8,069 bases of DNA from an uncultured Erysipelotrichaceae bacterium (GCA_902774655.1 CACYJD010000021.1:1-8069), one strand, 5' to 3'; shown: positions 1 through 7,727, counted from the first letter of the stretch. Notes: generated by a model from the sequence alone, not told the origin. Numbers and translations are program-made.

Positions 1-1296
1 AATAAACAAGTCGCAAAAGGCGTTCTATTTTTAATTTTTGAACTAGCCTTTATATTCTTTATGATTACTGTTGGAGTTCCTAATCTTTCTAGACTAGGTA
101 CTTTGGGTATGGTTAACCATGTTAAGTATTATGATACTGACGGTGTTGAACTTACTAATGTCTATGATAACTCCTTCAATATCTTACTTTTCTCAGTTGC
201 TTCTATCGTAATAATCATTATTGCTATTGCCTTATGGTATTTTTCAATCCGTGATGCAAAAGCGATTCAAGACTATAAAGCAATTGGTAGAATTCATAGC
301 AATAAAGAATTCTTAGCAGATATCGCTGATAAGAATTATCACGTTGTATTACTGAGCGTACCTATGGTGGGTTTAGTTGTTTTTACAATTATTCCTATTA
401 TATTTATGATTCTTGTTGGATTTACTAACTACACTAGTGATCGTAACTTCGGAGCCTATTTGTTCGATTGGGTAGGTTTTGAAAACTACGCTTCTATCTT
501 CTCTAACGGAGATTTCGCTAGTAGTGCAGTTCTTTCAACATTCTTAAAGGTCTTATTATGGACACTTATTTGGGCATTCTTCGCCACATTCTCTAACTAT
601 TTCTTAGGAATGGTTGTCGCAATTATTATTAACGTCAAAGGCATTAAGCTTAAAAAAGTCTGGAGAACAATTCTTATTACAACAATTGCTGTTCCTCAAC
701 TAGTTTCATTAATGCTCATGAATAGAATGCTTCAAGACATGGGATTCATTAATGAATTCTTGAAACAAATTGGTCTTATTAGTGAACCTATTAGATTCTT
801 AGGCGAAGGTGCTGATCCTACAGTTGCAAAGGTAGTTATTATCGTTGTTAATACTTGGATTGGTATTCCTTACACCATGCTTACATGTACAGGTATTCTC
901 ATGAATATTCCTGATGATTTATATGAGTCCGCTCGTATTGATGGTGCTTCTCCATTCAAGATGTATATGAAGATTACTCTTCCATACATGTTATTCGTTA
1001 CTGGACCATATTTGATCTCTACATTTGTTGGAAATATTAATAACTTTAACGTTATTTACCTCCTTAGTGGTGGTGCCCCAACATTTAATATTGCAAACAA
1101 ACCAAACTTACTCCAAGGCGTTGGTCAAACTGACTTACTTATTACCTGGATGTATAAACTTACAACAAGTAATAACCCACAATACTTCAATATGGCCTCT
1201 GTCTTTGGTGTATTAATCTTTATTATCGTCGCTACATTTTCACTTATTACCTATAGCAGAAGTAGTGCAGTTAAGAATGAGGAGGACTTCCAATAA
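1..1296 (+). CDS. malF: MalF-type maltose/maltodextrin ABC permease (5' partial)
   Basis: This is an integral membrane subunit of a carbohydrate ABC importer, pairing with MalG to form the sugar channel. The reading frame is open from base 1, and the ATG at 61 falls inside the first membrane helix, so the true start lies upstream and 431 codons are visible. Hydrophobic segments suggest about eight membrane helices (frame residues near 6-25, 60-81, 114-141, 180-210, 222-240, 275-295, 328-347 and 400-420). The first two precede the conserved permease core, as in MalF proteins. The cytoplasmic EAA loop that docks on the ATPase is at 925-984 (ESARIDGA...KITLP). The FNVIYLLSGGAP stretch near 1050-1080 is typical of MalF-like permeases. 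The stop codon overlaps the malG start by one base. The family assignment is firm; the exact substrate (maltose, maltodextrin or another oligosaccharide) is inferred from the neighbouring amylase and glgC. Confidence 0.93.
   Translation, partial: NKQVAKGVLFLIFELAFIFFMITVGVPNLSRLGTLGMVNHVKYYDTDGVELTNVYDNSFNILLFSVASIVIIIIAIALWYFSIRDAKAIQDYKAIGRIHSNKEFLADIADKNYHVVLLSVPMVGLVVFTIIPIIFMILVGFTNYTSDRNFGAYLFDWVGFENYASIFSNGDFASSAVLSTFLKVLLWTLIWAFFATFSNYFLGMVVAIIINVKGIKLKKVWRTILITTIAVPQLVSLMLMNRMLQDMGFINEFLKQIGLISEPIRFLGEGADPTVAKVVIIVVNTWIGIPYTMLTCTGILMNIPDDLYESARIDGASPFKMYMKITLPYMLFVTGPYLISTFVGNINNFNVIYLLSGGAPTFNIANKPNLLQGVGQTDLLITWMYKLTTSNNPQYFNMASVFGVLIFIIVATFSLITYSRSSAVKNEEDFQ
1281..1285 (+). promoter_or_regulatory. 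Shine-Dalgarno site of malG
   Basis: GGAGG lies inside the last codons of malF, 10 bases before the malG ATG at 1296. With the one-base TAATG stop/start overlap, it supports this start and suggests translational coupling that keeps the two permease subunits in equal amounts. Confidence 0.75.
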
Positions 1297-2162
1297 TGGC
1301 TGAAGTAAATTCAAAGAAGTACCATAGCGCTAAAGCGAAGTCTATCACTCGTAAGACTATTATCTATATTGTATTAGTAGTCATTTGTTTGATATGGCTT
1401 GTACCATATGCTTATTTAATTTCAAAATCTTTTGAAGCTACATTTACCTATACTTCATTCTTACCTAATGTTTGGACTGCCGACAACTATGTAAAACTAT
1501 TTACTGATGGTAACTATCCATTCTGGAAATGGTTTATTAATACATTCTTAATCGCTTTAGCAAACATGGTTTTACAAACTATCCTTACTTTAGTAACAAG
1601 TTATACCTTATCTAGACTTAGATTCAAAGGTAGAACTACACTTATGAAGATGATGCTTATCTTAGGCATGTTCCCAGGATTCCTAGGAATGATCGCTAAC
1701 TATTTCATCATCGGTTTACTTGGTCTAGATAGTTCATTATTCGCTTTAATTATTCTTTACGCTGCTGGTAGTGCAATGAATTATTACATCTCAAAAGGAT
1801 TCTTTGATACTATTCCAAAGAGTCTTGATGAAGCTGTTCTTATCGATGGTGGTAATAAGAATACAGTTTTCTGGAGAATTATTCTCCCACTTTCTAAACC
1901 TATCGTCGTTTATACATTACTCATGAGCTTCAACGCTCCATGGGGTGACTTTATGATGGCAAGCTATATTGCTAAAGGTAGACCTAATATGACTACCGTC
2001 GCTGTTGGCTTACAAAAATTCGTCCAATTATCGACATCTGCTGAATATTTCACAAGATTCTGCGCAGGTGCGGTTATTGTTTCCTTACCAATTATGATTC
2101 TATTCTTCATCCTTCAACAATATTATGTCGAAGGTATTACTGGTGGGGCAGTTAAAGGATAA
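1296..2162 (+). CDS. malG: MalG-type maltose/maltodextrin ABC permease
   Basis: This is the second permease of the importer, 288 aa, which is the usual MalG length. It has a basic cytoplasmic N-terminus (about 20 residues), then about six membrane helices starting with the segment at residues 22-45. The EAA loop is at residues 179-198 (EAVLIDGG...RIILPLS); in this family it fits into the cleft of the ATPase subunit. The C-terminal tail GITGGAVKG closely matches the conserved end of MalG proteins, which in E. coli MalG reaches into the translocation path. It overlaps malF by one base and is followed after 5 bases by the GH13 gene, whose ribosome binding site lies in its last codons. Nothing looks truncated or odd. 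Transport of alpha-glucan oligosaccharides is inferred from the family and the context. Confidence 0.94.
   Translation: MAEVNSKKYHSAKAKSITRKTIIYIVLVVICLIWLVPYAYLISKSFEATFTYTSFLPNVWTADNYVKLFTDGNYPFWKWFINTFLIALANMVLQTILTLVTSYTLSRLRFKGRTTLMKMMLILGMFPGFLGMIANYFIIGLLGLDSSLFALIILYAAGSAMNYYISKGFFDTIPKSLDEAVLIDGGNKNTVFWRIILPLSKPIVVYTLLMSFNAPWGDFMMASYIAKGRPNMTTVAVGLQKFVQLSTSAEYFTRFCAGAVIVSLPIMILFFILQQYYVEGITGGAVKG
2154..2159 (+). promoter_or_regulatory. Shine-Dalgarno site of the GH13 lipoprotein gene
   Basis: AAAGGA, within the last codons of malG, lies 8 bases before the ATG at 2168. It fixes that start, which is also the one that gives a complete lipoprotein signal peptide. Confidence 0.65.
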
Positions 2163-2167
2163 TATTT

Positions 2168-3805
2168 ATGAACAAGAAATTACTTTCCTTATTCTTATTA
2201 TCTTCAATGGTTCTTACTGGTTGCGGAGAAGGTGTAGACCCCACTCCTAGTAGTGATAGAATCCCTGAAGATGCTGACACTCACATTATTGATGATAAAT
2301 ATCGTAACTATTACGAGATCTTTGTTGGCGCATTCGCTAACGGAGATCAAAGTGATAGAAAAGGCATTGGTGATCTTAAAGGCGTTATTCAAAAGTTAGA
2401 TTATATCAAAGATACTGGTTATAACGGTATTTGGTTAATGCCTATATTTAAATCACCAAGTTATCACAAATATAACGCTAGTGATTATTACACAATTGAT
2501 CCTACTTATGGCTCAATGGATGATTTACGAACATTAATTAGAGAAGGTCATAATAGAGGTATCGATATCATTCTCGATTTAGTTCTTAATCACTGTAGTA
2601 GAGAAAATCCTCTATTCCAAAAATGGATTGCTGCTCTTAGAAAACAATTAAATAATCAAACAATGACTCCTGAAGAAGTTAAAGAAGCTACATTATTTAA
2701 GTATTCATTGAACACTAATCCAGGTGGTTATAGTTATGTAGAAACTCAAAATGGTAAGAAAATCTACGTTGAAGCTAACTTTGATGGAGATATGCCTGAA
2801 TTTGATTTTGATTCAACATATGCAAGAGATAAACTTAAAGAAATAGCTAAATACTATTTAGATATGGGTGTTGATGGTTTCAGATTAGATGCTGTCAAAT
2901 ATATTTATTACAATAACGTAGAAAAATCATGCGAAGCTCTTAGTGATTTCTATAATTATTGCAAATCAGTTAAAAATGATGTTTACATGGTTGGCGAAGA
3001 CTGGGGCGGAACCGCTGAAATAACAAAATTCTATAAAAATGGTGGTTGTGATTCGTTCTTCTTCTTTGACGCTGCAGGTCCAAATGGATTTATTAAGAAT
3101 TCCACTAATGAATTCTCTGCTAATCCTTATGGATATTTTGATGGATTGCTCTCATTATATGAAATTGCTAAAGGATCAGATGGCACAATAAAAGTTCCTG
3201 CTCCTATGATGGATAACCATGATATGAGTAGAATTGCTATGAGCAAAGATTCTCATGAAACCACTAAAATTCATAATGGTCTATTTGCAATGCTAAATGG
3301 TTCAACCTTCACTTATTATGGTGATGAAGTTGGAGAAAACGGCACTATTGGTGGTGGTATTGGTGACTATATCGTTAGACGTCAATTCCCATGGGCCCCT
3401 AATGATCCACTTAACTGTGTAAATCCTTGGGATTGCCAAGATTATAGTCATGAAAATGGATTCCTTTCTCAGCAAATGGAAGACGTTAATTCAATCTATA
3501 ATTACACTAAAAAATCAAACTTATTACGTAATCAAATTCCTGAAATCGCTAGAGGGGAACCTTTAGAAGCTAAAAGTGAAATTCTTGACGATGAAAACGT
3601 TATCAAACTCGTTAAAAGAGGCGCAGATCGAGAAATCCTCATCGTTATGAATTTAGGTTATAACGACTCATATACATTTGATTACTCAAGCACATCATAT
3701 AGCCAAGTAATTGGTCAATTATGTGCTAAAGATGATACATATATCGCTAAAAGAGGCGATAAGAAAATTGAAATTCCTGGATTTGGAATTGCAATTCTCG
3801 CATAG
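2168..3805 (+). CDS. Lipid-anchored GH13 alpha-amylase-family glycoside hydrolase
   Basis: This is a 545-aa enzyme of glycoside hydrolase family 13, expected to cleave alpha-1,4 glucosidic bonds in starch, glycogen or maltodextrins on the outer face of the membrane. The signal peptide ends in a lipobox, LTGC, with Cys19 as the lipidated residue, followed by a short Pro/Ser linker. The GH13 regions are all present: region I D137-LVLN-H142, region V MPEFDFD from 209, region II GFRLDAVK with nucleophile D241, region III VGEDW with acid/base E277, and region IV DNHD with transition-state stabiliser D352. Lys in DAVK is usual for alpha-1,4-acting amylases, unlike oligo-1,6-glucosidases. A C-terminal beta-sandwich domain likely covers about 450-545. 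The catalytic set is complete, so the enzyme should be active. It sits between the permease and ATPase genes, which suggests that it feeds the transporter directly. Whether it is an amylase, neopullulanase or maltogenic enzyme cannot be told from motifs alone. Confidence 0.93.
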   Translation: MNKKLLSLFLLSSMVLTGCGEGVDPTPSSDRIPEDADTHIIDDKYRNYYEIFVGAFANGDQSDRKGIGDLKGVIQKLDYIKDTGYNGIWLMPIFKSPSYHKYNASDYYTIDPTYGSMDDLRTLIREGHNRGIDIILDLVLNHCSRENPLFQKWIAALRKQLNNQTMTPEEVKEATLFKYSLNTNPGGYSYVETQNGKKIYVEANFDGDMPEFDFDSTYARDKLKEIAKYYLDMGVDGFRLDAVKYIYYNNVEKSCEALSDFYNYCKSVKNDVYMVGEDWGGTAEITKFYKNGGCDSFFFFDAAGPNGFIKNSTNEFSANPYGYFDGLLSLYEIAKGSDGTIKVPAPMMDNHDMSRIAMSKDSHETTKIHNGLFAMLNGSTFTYYGDEVGENGTIGGGIGDYIVRRQFPWAPNDPLNCVNPWDCQDYSHENGFLSQQMEDVNSIYNYTKKSNLLRNQIPEIARGEPLEAKSEILDDENVIKLVKRGADREILIVMNLGYNDSYTFDYSSTSYSQVIGQLCAKDDTYIAKRGDKKIEIPGFGIAILA

Positions 3806-3809
3806 GAGG
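3804..3809 (+). promoter_or_regulatory. Strong Shine-Dalgarno site overlapping the GH13 stop codon
   Basis: AGGAGG shares its first two bases with the TAG stop of the GH13 gene and lies 7 bases before the ATG at 3817. It sets the ATPase start. It is one of the strongest ribosome binding sites in the window. Confidence 0.8.
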
Positions 3810-3816
3810 CTAGTTT

Positions 3817-6372
3817 ATGGCAAAACTAAAACTTGATCACATTTATAAGGTCTATCCTAACGGCACTAAAGCTGTTAACGACTTTACTATGGATATTGAT
3901 GATGGTGAATTCATCGTCTTCGTTGGTCCTTCTGGATGTGGTAAATCTACTACATTAAGAATGATTGCTGGTTTAGAGGAAATCTCTGCTGGTGAACTTT
4001 ATATCGGTGACACTCTTGTTAACGATATGGAGCCAAAGAATAGAGATGTCGCCATGGTTTTCCAAAACTACGCTCTATATCCACACATGACCGTTTATGA
4101 AAATATGGCCTTTGGTCTTACACTTCGTAAACTTCCAAGAAATGAAATCCACGAAAAAGTTATGTGGGCTGCTGAAGTTCTTGGCTTAAAAGAATATTTA
4201 GATAGAAAACCACGTGCTATGAGTGGTGGTCAAAGACAACGTGTTTCCTTAGGACGTGCTATTTTACGTAATCCTAAGGTCATGCTTCTTGACGAACCAT
4301 TATCTAACTTAGACGCAAAACTTCGTTCTCAAATGAGAAGTGAAATCTCTAAGTTACATCAAAAACTCAAAACAACATTCATTTATGTTACCCACGACCA
4401 AGTCGAAGCTATGACTCTTGGTACAAGAGTAGTTGTTATGAAACTTGGACGTATTCAACAAATTGATACACCTAAGAATTTATATGATCATCCTGCTAAT
4501 ATCTTCGTCGCAGGATTTATCGGTACTCCTCAAATGAACTTCTTTAATGTTCATCTAAATAAAGAAAGAGGAAAAGTTAAAGTTAAATTCTTAGATGCTG
4601 AAGAACCAGATCTCGTCTGTGGACTTGAAAACGTTATTAAAGCCAAAGAAGAATTCTTCAATACTGGTAGAGATATCGTCATGGGCATTAGATGCGAAGA
4701 CTTATCAGTGGAAGAAGCAGATGTCGCTAAAGGAGACAACTTAATTAACGTTACAGTATCTCACTTTGAGGAACTCGGTAACGAAACTTTAATCTACGCT
4801 GATTTACTTGAAGAATCCGCCATGTTTAAAGAATCAAAAACAAGTGTCATTATTAAAGCTAAATCAAATCACGACTTTACTCCTGGACAAGTTGTTAAAG
4901 TACATGTTGATGTTAATAAGATGCACTTATTCGATAAGAAAACTGAAAAGACAATTCTTCCTAGAATTCCTCTTGATTCAGTTAGACCATTTGAAATCAA
5001 AGGTGGCAAATTATCTTTACTTGGTAAAGAAATTGATAAACCAAGTGCAATCACAGTTGATAAACTAAAAGGTAACGCGATTATTCCTACCGAAGCCATT
5101 ATTGTGGGTAAGGGAGAATATGAAGCTAAAGTTGCTAGAATTGAAAAAGTAGATAAACAACATCTTGCATATCTACAAGTCGGTGATGATTTATTATTCG
5201 TTCCAGTAGATGACAAGGTTAAAGAAGGAAGCACTATTAAGTTCTCAATTAAACTTGATAGAGTTTCATTCACCAATGATAAACAAGAAGTTATTATTGA
5301 ACCATTAATTAAACGCGATCCTGTTGGTGCAACATTCGTTAACCTTAAGACCGCACAAGCAGGTGAAAATGGAGCAGAGTTCGTTAAGATTCAAGAAGCA
5401 AGAATTGCAGAAGTTCAAGCTAAATATGCTGAACTAGAAGCTGATTTAGAAGAAAAACGCGCTCAAGAAATTGCTGCTATCGACCAAAGTTCACTTGAAA
5501 CAAAACGTGTTGAAAATGAACAAGCCATCGCCAAGCTTAAACAAGACATTGCTGAAAAGTTAGTTATTGTTAAAAATACCTATAAAGAAGCAATGGCAGT
5601 AGCTAACGCTAAACATAAAGCTAGAGTTAGTGAAATCAAAGCGGCAGTTAAGCAAGAATATGATGAAATGCTTGCTAAAGAAAAAGCTGATTATCAAGAA
5701 TCCCTTGCTATCAATAAAGATAGAGATTCTAGAGCAGCTCGTAAACAAGCATACGAATTATTCAAAGAAACACTTCCTGCTACTAGAGAGAAAGATCTTA
5801 ACGACCGTCTCAATAGTGAAGCATTTGATTATGACTCTGAAAAGAGTGCTGCTACAAGTGTTTATACTAGAGATAAATTTAATTTAACATCTACCTTAAA
5901 AGAAGAAACTAAGAGACTTCATGAAGAAGCTCACCCAATTGAAACAGTTGAGTCTAAATACAAAGCATTACGTAGTGACTTAGCCAAAGAAAAAGAAGCA
6001 GCATTATTACATGCTAACTTATTATTCTTCTTTAATTATGATGGAGTGTATCAACAAATTCCTGATGATATCACTAATAAGATTATTCAAGGCTTAGGTA
6101 GTAAAGTATTTACTAAAGCATTTAGAATCGAAGTTCCTCATAATGCATTTATCTATGCAGAAAATGGATTAGAAGCTGAAGTTATCGAAGAATTAGATTA
6201 TGTCAGCTCCTCATTCTTAAAATGCAAATTAAGCTTATATGGACAAGAAGTTATTGTTCATGTTGAAAAAGACGCTAAAGACACACATAAAGTTGGAGAC
6301 ACGGTACACCTCCTCTTAGATATTGCTAAAGTACGTATTATCGAAAAATCACAAAATATCAGGTTATATTAA
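3817..6372 (+). CDS. malK: MalK/MsmX-type sugar ABC transporter ATPase with a giant C-terminal extension
   Basis: This is the cytoplasmic ATPase that drives the MalF-MalG importer. The nucleotide-binding domain (about 1-235) is complete: Walker A GPSGCGKST (37-45, K43), Q-loop Q83, signature SGGQRQR (136-142), Walker B VMLLD with catalytic E160, D-loop SNLDA (163-167) and switch H193. The usual MalK regulatory domain follows and ends at the expected place near 373 (VNKMHLFD). MalK/MsmX/UgpC proteins normally stop there, at about 360-380 aa; this one has 851. The extra part holds a region resembling a second regulatory domain (about 383-498), a Glu/Lys/Ala-rich helical stretch (about 520-735) and a third such domain (about 735-843, ending DTVHLLLDIAKVRII). 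Reading is continuous, with no frameshift or internal stop. Being the only ATPase seen here, it probably serves this transporter and may serve others, as MsmX does. The role of the extension is unknown. Confidence in the ATPase call is very high; the symbol is by family only. Confidence 0.93.
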   Translation: MAKLKLDHIYKVYPNGTKAVNDFTMDIDDGEFIVFVGPSGCGKSTTLRMIAGLEEISAGELYIGDTLVNDMEPKNRDVAMVFQNYALYPHMTVYENMAFGLTLRKLPRNEIHEKVMWAAEVLGLKEYLDRKPRAMSGGQRQRVSLGRAILRNPKVMLLDEPLSNLDAKLRSQMRSEISKLHQKLKTTFIYVTHDQVEAMTLGTRVVVMKLGRIQQIDTPKNLYDHPANIFVAGFIGTPQMNFFNVHLNKERGKVKVKFLDAEEPDLVCGLENVIKAKEEFFNTGRDIVMGIRCEDLSVEEADVAKGDNLINVTVSHFEELGNETLIYADLLEESAMFKESKTSVIIKAKSNHDFTPGQVVKVHVDVNKMHLFDKKTEKTILPRIPLDSVRPFEIKGGKLSLLGKEIDKPSAITVDKLKGNAIIPTEAIIVGKGEYEAKVARIEKVDKQHLAYLQVGDDLLFVPVDDKVKEGSTIKFSIKLDRVSFTNDKQEVIIEPLIKRDPVGATFVNLKTAQAGENGAEFVKIQEARIAEVQAKYAELEADLEEKRAQEIAAIDQSSLETKRVENEQAIAKLKQDIAEKLVIVKNTYKEAMAVANAKHKARVSEIKAAVKQEYDEMLAKEKADYQESLAINKDRDSRAARKQAYELFKETLPATREKDLNDRLNSEAFDYDSEKSAATSVYTRDKFNLTSTLKEETKRLHEEAHPIETVESKYKALRSDLAKEKEAALLHANLLFFFNYDGVYQQIPDDITNKIIQGLGSKVFTKAFRIEVPHNAFIYAENGLEAEVIEELDYVSSSFLKCKLSLYGQEVIVHVEKDAKDTHKVGDTVHLLLDIAKVRIIEKSQNIRLY
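4963..5310 (+). other. Probable second MalK regulatory (TOBE/OB-like) domain in the ATPase
   Basis: Residues about 383-498 repeat the strand pattern of the normal MalK regulatory domain. A strand pair (FEIKGGKLSLLG) and a short helix-like linker come first, then IIPTEAIIV in the position of the usual GIRPEDL motif. Next come EAKVARIEKVDKQHLAYL and LLFVPVDDKVKEGSTIKF, matching the place of VTVSHFEELGNETLIYADL and the PGQVVKVHV strand of the first domain. The match was made by eye and is weak in identity, so it is a structural suggestion only. Confidence 0.5.
5380..6021 (+). other. Predicted long coiled-coil segment of the ATPase
   Basis: Residues about 522-735 are rich in Glu, Lys, Ala, Gln and Arg, have no Trp and very little Gly, and contain only two prolines (654 and 707). 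Hydrophobic residues recur at three- and four-residue steps. A helix-breaking stretch around 651-660 could be the turn of an antiparallel hairpin. Such a segment is absent from ordinary MalK proteins. Confidence 0.75.
6020..6345 (+). other. Probable third MalK regulatory (TOBE/OB-like) domain in the ATPase
   Basis: Residues about 735-843 look more like a real MalK C-terminus than the second copy does. FRIEVPHNAFIY stands where MalK has its GIRPED-like strand, then EAEVIEELDYVSSSFLKCKL, and finally VIVHVEKDAKDTHKVGDTVH followed by LLLDIAKVRII. The final part corresponds closely to the usual end of MalK (a basic or acidic turn, KxGDxVHxxxDxxKVHLFD). The call rests on visual alignment. Confidence 0.6.
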
Positions 6373-6373
6373 T

Positions 6374-7036
6374 ATGAATAAGAGAATAGCTTTATTGACT
6401 CTAATTCCATTTGCCTTAACTAGCTGCGGTACACAAATTAATAATATGTCCGTAGACGAAGTTAACGCTGTTTTGGCAACTTATACTGACCCTGGTTATA
6501 CAAAATATAATGGTGTTGGTTTTGTTGATGCTTTAGCATGTGAAGAAGATTCTCAAAAAGTAGACGTTTATGGTGAAAAGATTGAAGACGCTATTTATGA
6601 CCCTTCTCAACCAATTGAAAAACAAGTACCACTTTCTTGGATTAATGGCGCGCCATTACACATCACCAAAGATAATTATTATTTTGAAACTGATGATGGC
6701 GTAGAGCATAGTTCCTGCGCTCATTATTACCTAAAAGAATGTCTAGTAAGTATTGATTCCACCGGAATAGATTACTTTGTACATGTCGATATTAGAAAGA
6801 ATGATTTAGGTGGATTAACATTTAAGGTTAATAATGAATTCTTAAAGTTAACTCTATACTTTGCCTTTAATGGTAATGATTTAGAATATTCCGGTAGAGT
6901 TAACACTGAATTTGTTTATGATAGCAATGGCTATTTAGTTAAAGAAGAGACAACATCCACTAATTATGACGCTAAAAAAGTTCGTACTGATCCAACAATG
7001 CTTCATTCATTAGTAGAATATACTTATGAGGTCTAA
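6374..7036 (+). CDS. Unknown lipoprotein of the maltodextrin operon (first of two)
   Basis: This is a 220-aa protein that I do not recognise. The start at 6374 is chosen because it begins a compact lipoprotein signal peptide (MNKRIALLTLIPFALTSC, lipobox LTSC, lipidated Cys18). A longer frame from 6323 would overlap the ATPase gene by 50 bases and bury the signal. It begins one base after the ATPase stop and has only a weak AGG ribosome site at 6361-6363, so it is probably translated by coupling. The mature part is anchored on the outer face of the membrane, has no further membrane helix, and holds three more cysteines (56, 115, 123). It looks mainly beta-stranded in its C-terminal half, ending with EFVYDSNGYLVKEE and then a final strand VEYTYEV. 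The gene overlaps the next one by 11 bases. A role in sugar capture or in assembling the surface amylase/transporter is only suggested by position. Confidence 0.85.
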   Translation: MNKRIALLTLIPFALTSCGTQINNMSVDEVNAVLATYTDPGYTKYNGVGFVDALACEEDSQKVDVYGEKIEDAIYDPSQPIEKQVPLSWINGAPLHITKDNYYFETDDGVEHSSCAHYYLKECLVSIDSTGIDYFVHVDIRKNDLGGLTFKVNNEFLKLTLYFAFNGNDLEYSGRVNTEFVYDSNGYLVKEETTSTNYDAKKVRTDPTMLHSLVEYTYEV

Positions 7037-7727
7037 ATTTAATCACTTAAAAACTATCTTAGTAAGTAGTGCCCTAGCGGCATTACTTTCTTCTTGTGGA
7101 CCAGAATTTAGCGTAGAAGTTAAAGACTTCATGAAAACATTCTCGTTTTCAAAATGTATCGAGAAATATTTAGTAGTGGATTACCACCTAACTAGTGTAG
7201 TTAAAGAAAACGATTCTATCACTAGTAGCCGTGACCAAGTTGTGTCCTTTGATCTATCCACTGACATTTATAGTTATAGTTATGAAACCCATAACAGTGG
7301 TGATTTTATAAGTGACTCTAATCCTGAGAGTAAAATCGAGAATTATTTCTATGACGCAACCAGTGGGCAATATACCCATACTTTAATAGTCAATAAAAAA
7401 TCAACAACTGACTCTGTTGATAAGGTTGTAGTTAGAGGCAAAGTTACCAGCTTCTTTGGTGAAGAATACGCTGAAAGCGGGCTTTACACTAATGGAATAT
7501 ATTATGGTGATCAAGTTAAGAACATGATTAGCATGCACAACTATTTTAGTGTAGATTATGGCCGTAATTTGCTTGTTTTTGACCTTAAAGATCAGGTTGT
7601 TGAAAAATCAGTTGCCTCGCTTCACTACGAAGTAAATAGTGATGGAATGTTGGTCGCATGGAATCAAAAAATAGATGATGGTGTTAAATCACTCACTAGT
7701 GAAATAACAATTAATTTACATCAGTAA
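7026..7727 (+). CDS. Unknown lipoprotein of the maltodextrin operon (second of two)
   Basis: This is a 233-aa protein of unrecognised family. The signal peptide has a basic n-region (RSKFNHLK), a hydrophobic core and the lipobox LSSC, giving lipidated Cys24. No other in-frame Met could supply a signal peptide, which supports the start at 7026 although no good Shine-Dalgarno site precedes it. Its first 11 bases overlap the end of the previous gene, so translation is probably coupled. The mature chain is rich in Ser, Asp, Tyr and Val and looks beta-rich, with one further Cys (44). Near the end, LHYEVNSDGMLVAWNQKIDD followed by SEITINL resembles the layout of the end of the preceding lipoprotein, so the two may be distant paralogues. 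It is the last gene before the terminator. Its function is not known. Confidence 0.85.
   Translation: MRSKFNHLKTILVSSALAALLSSCGPEFSVEVKDFMKTFSFSKCIEKYLVVDYHLTSVVKENDSITSSRDQVVSFDLSTDIYSYSYETHNSGDFISDSNPESKIENYFYDATSGQYTHTLIVNKKSTTDSVDKVVVRGKVTSFFGEEYAESGLYTNGIYYGDQVKNMISMHNYFSVDYGRNLLVFDLKDQVVEKSVASLHYEVNSDGMLVAWNQKIDDGVKSLTSEITINLHQ

Noticed and set aside
61..63. ATG at 61 as the start of malF
   Set aside because: The frame is open to base 1, and the upstream residues (such as KGVLFLIFELAFIFF) form a typical first MalF membrane helix, so the gene begins outside the window.
4869..5276. Open frame of 135 codons on the minus strand inside the ATPase gene
   Set aside because: It lies fully within a clearly coding + strand region, has no ribosome site, and has a low-complexity Ser/Leu/Thr-rich translation typical of an antisense shadow.
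5310..5380. ATPase and C-terminal extension as two genes joined by a sequencing error
   Set aside because: The frame is continuous, the region between has no start with a ribosome site, codon style does not change, and the extension itself continues the regulatory-domain pattern. A true fusion in the organism remains the simplest reading.
6323..6373. Longer N-terminus for the first unknown lipoprotein, from the ATG at 6323
   Set aside because: It would overlap the ATPase gene by 50 bases and place 17 residues before a complete lipoprotein signal peptide. The ATG at 6374 fits far better.
7180..7700. Repeated ACTAGT hexamers in the second lipoprotein gene and frequent GAATTC elsewhere
   Set aside because: They have no regular spacing or shared flanks, and codon preference in an AT-rich genome explains them.
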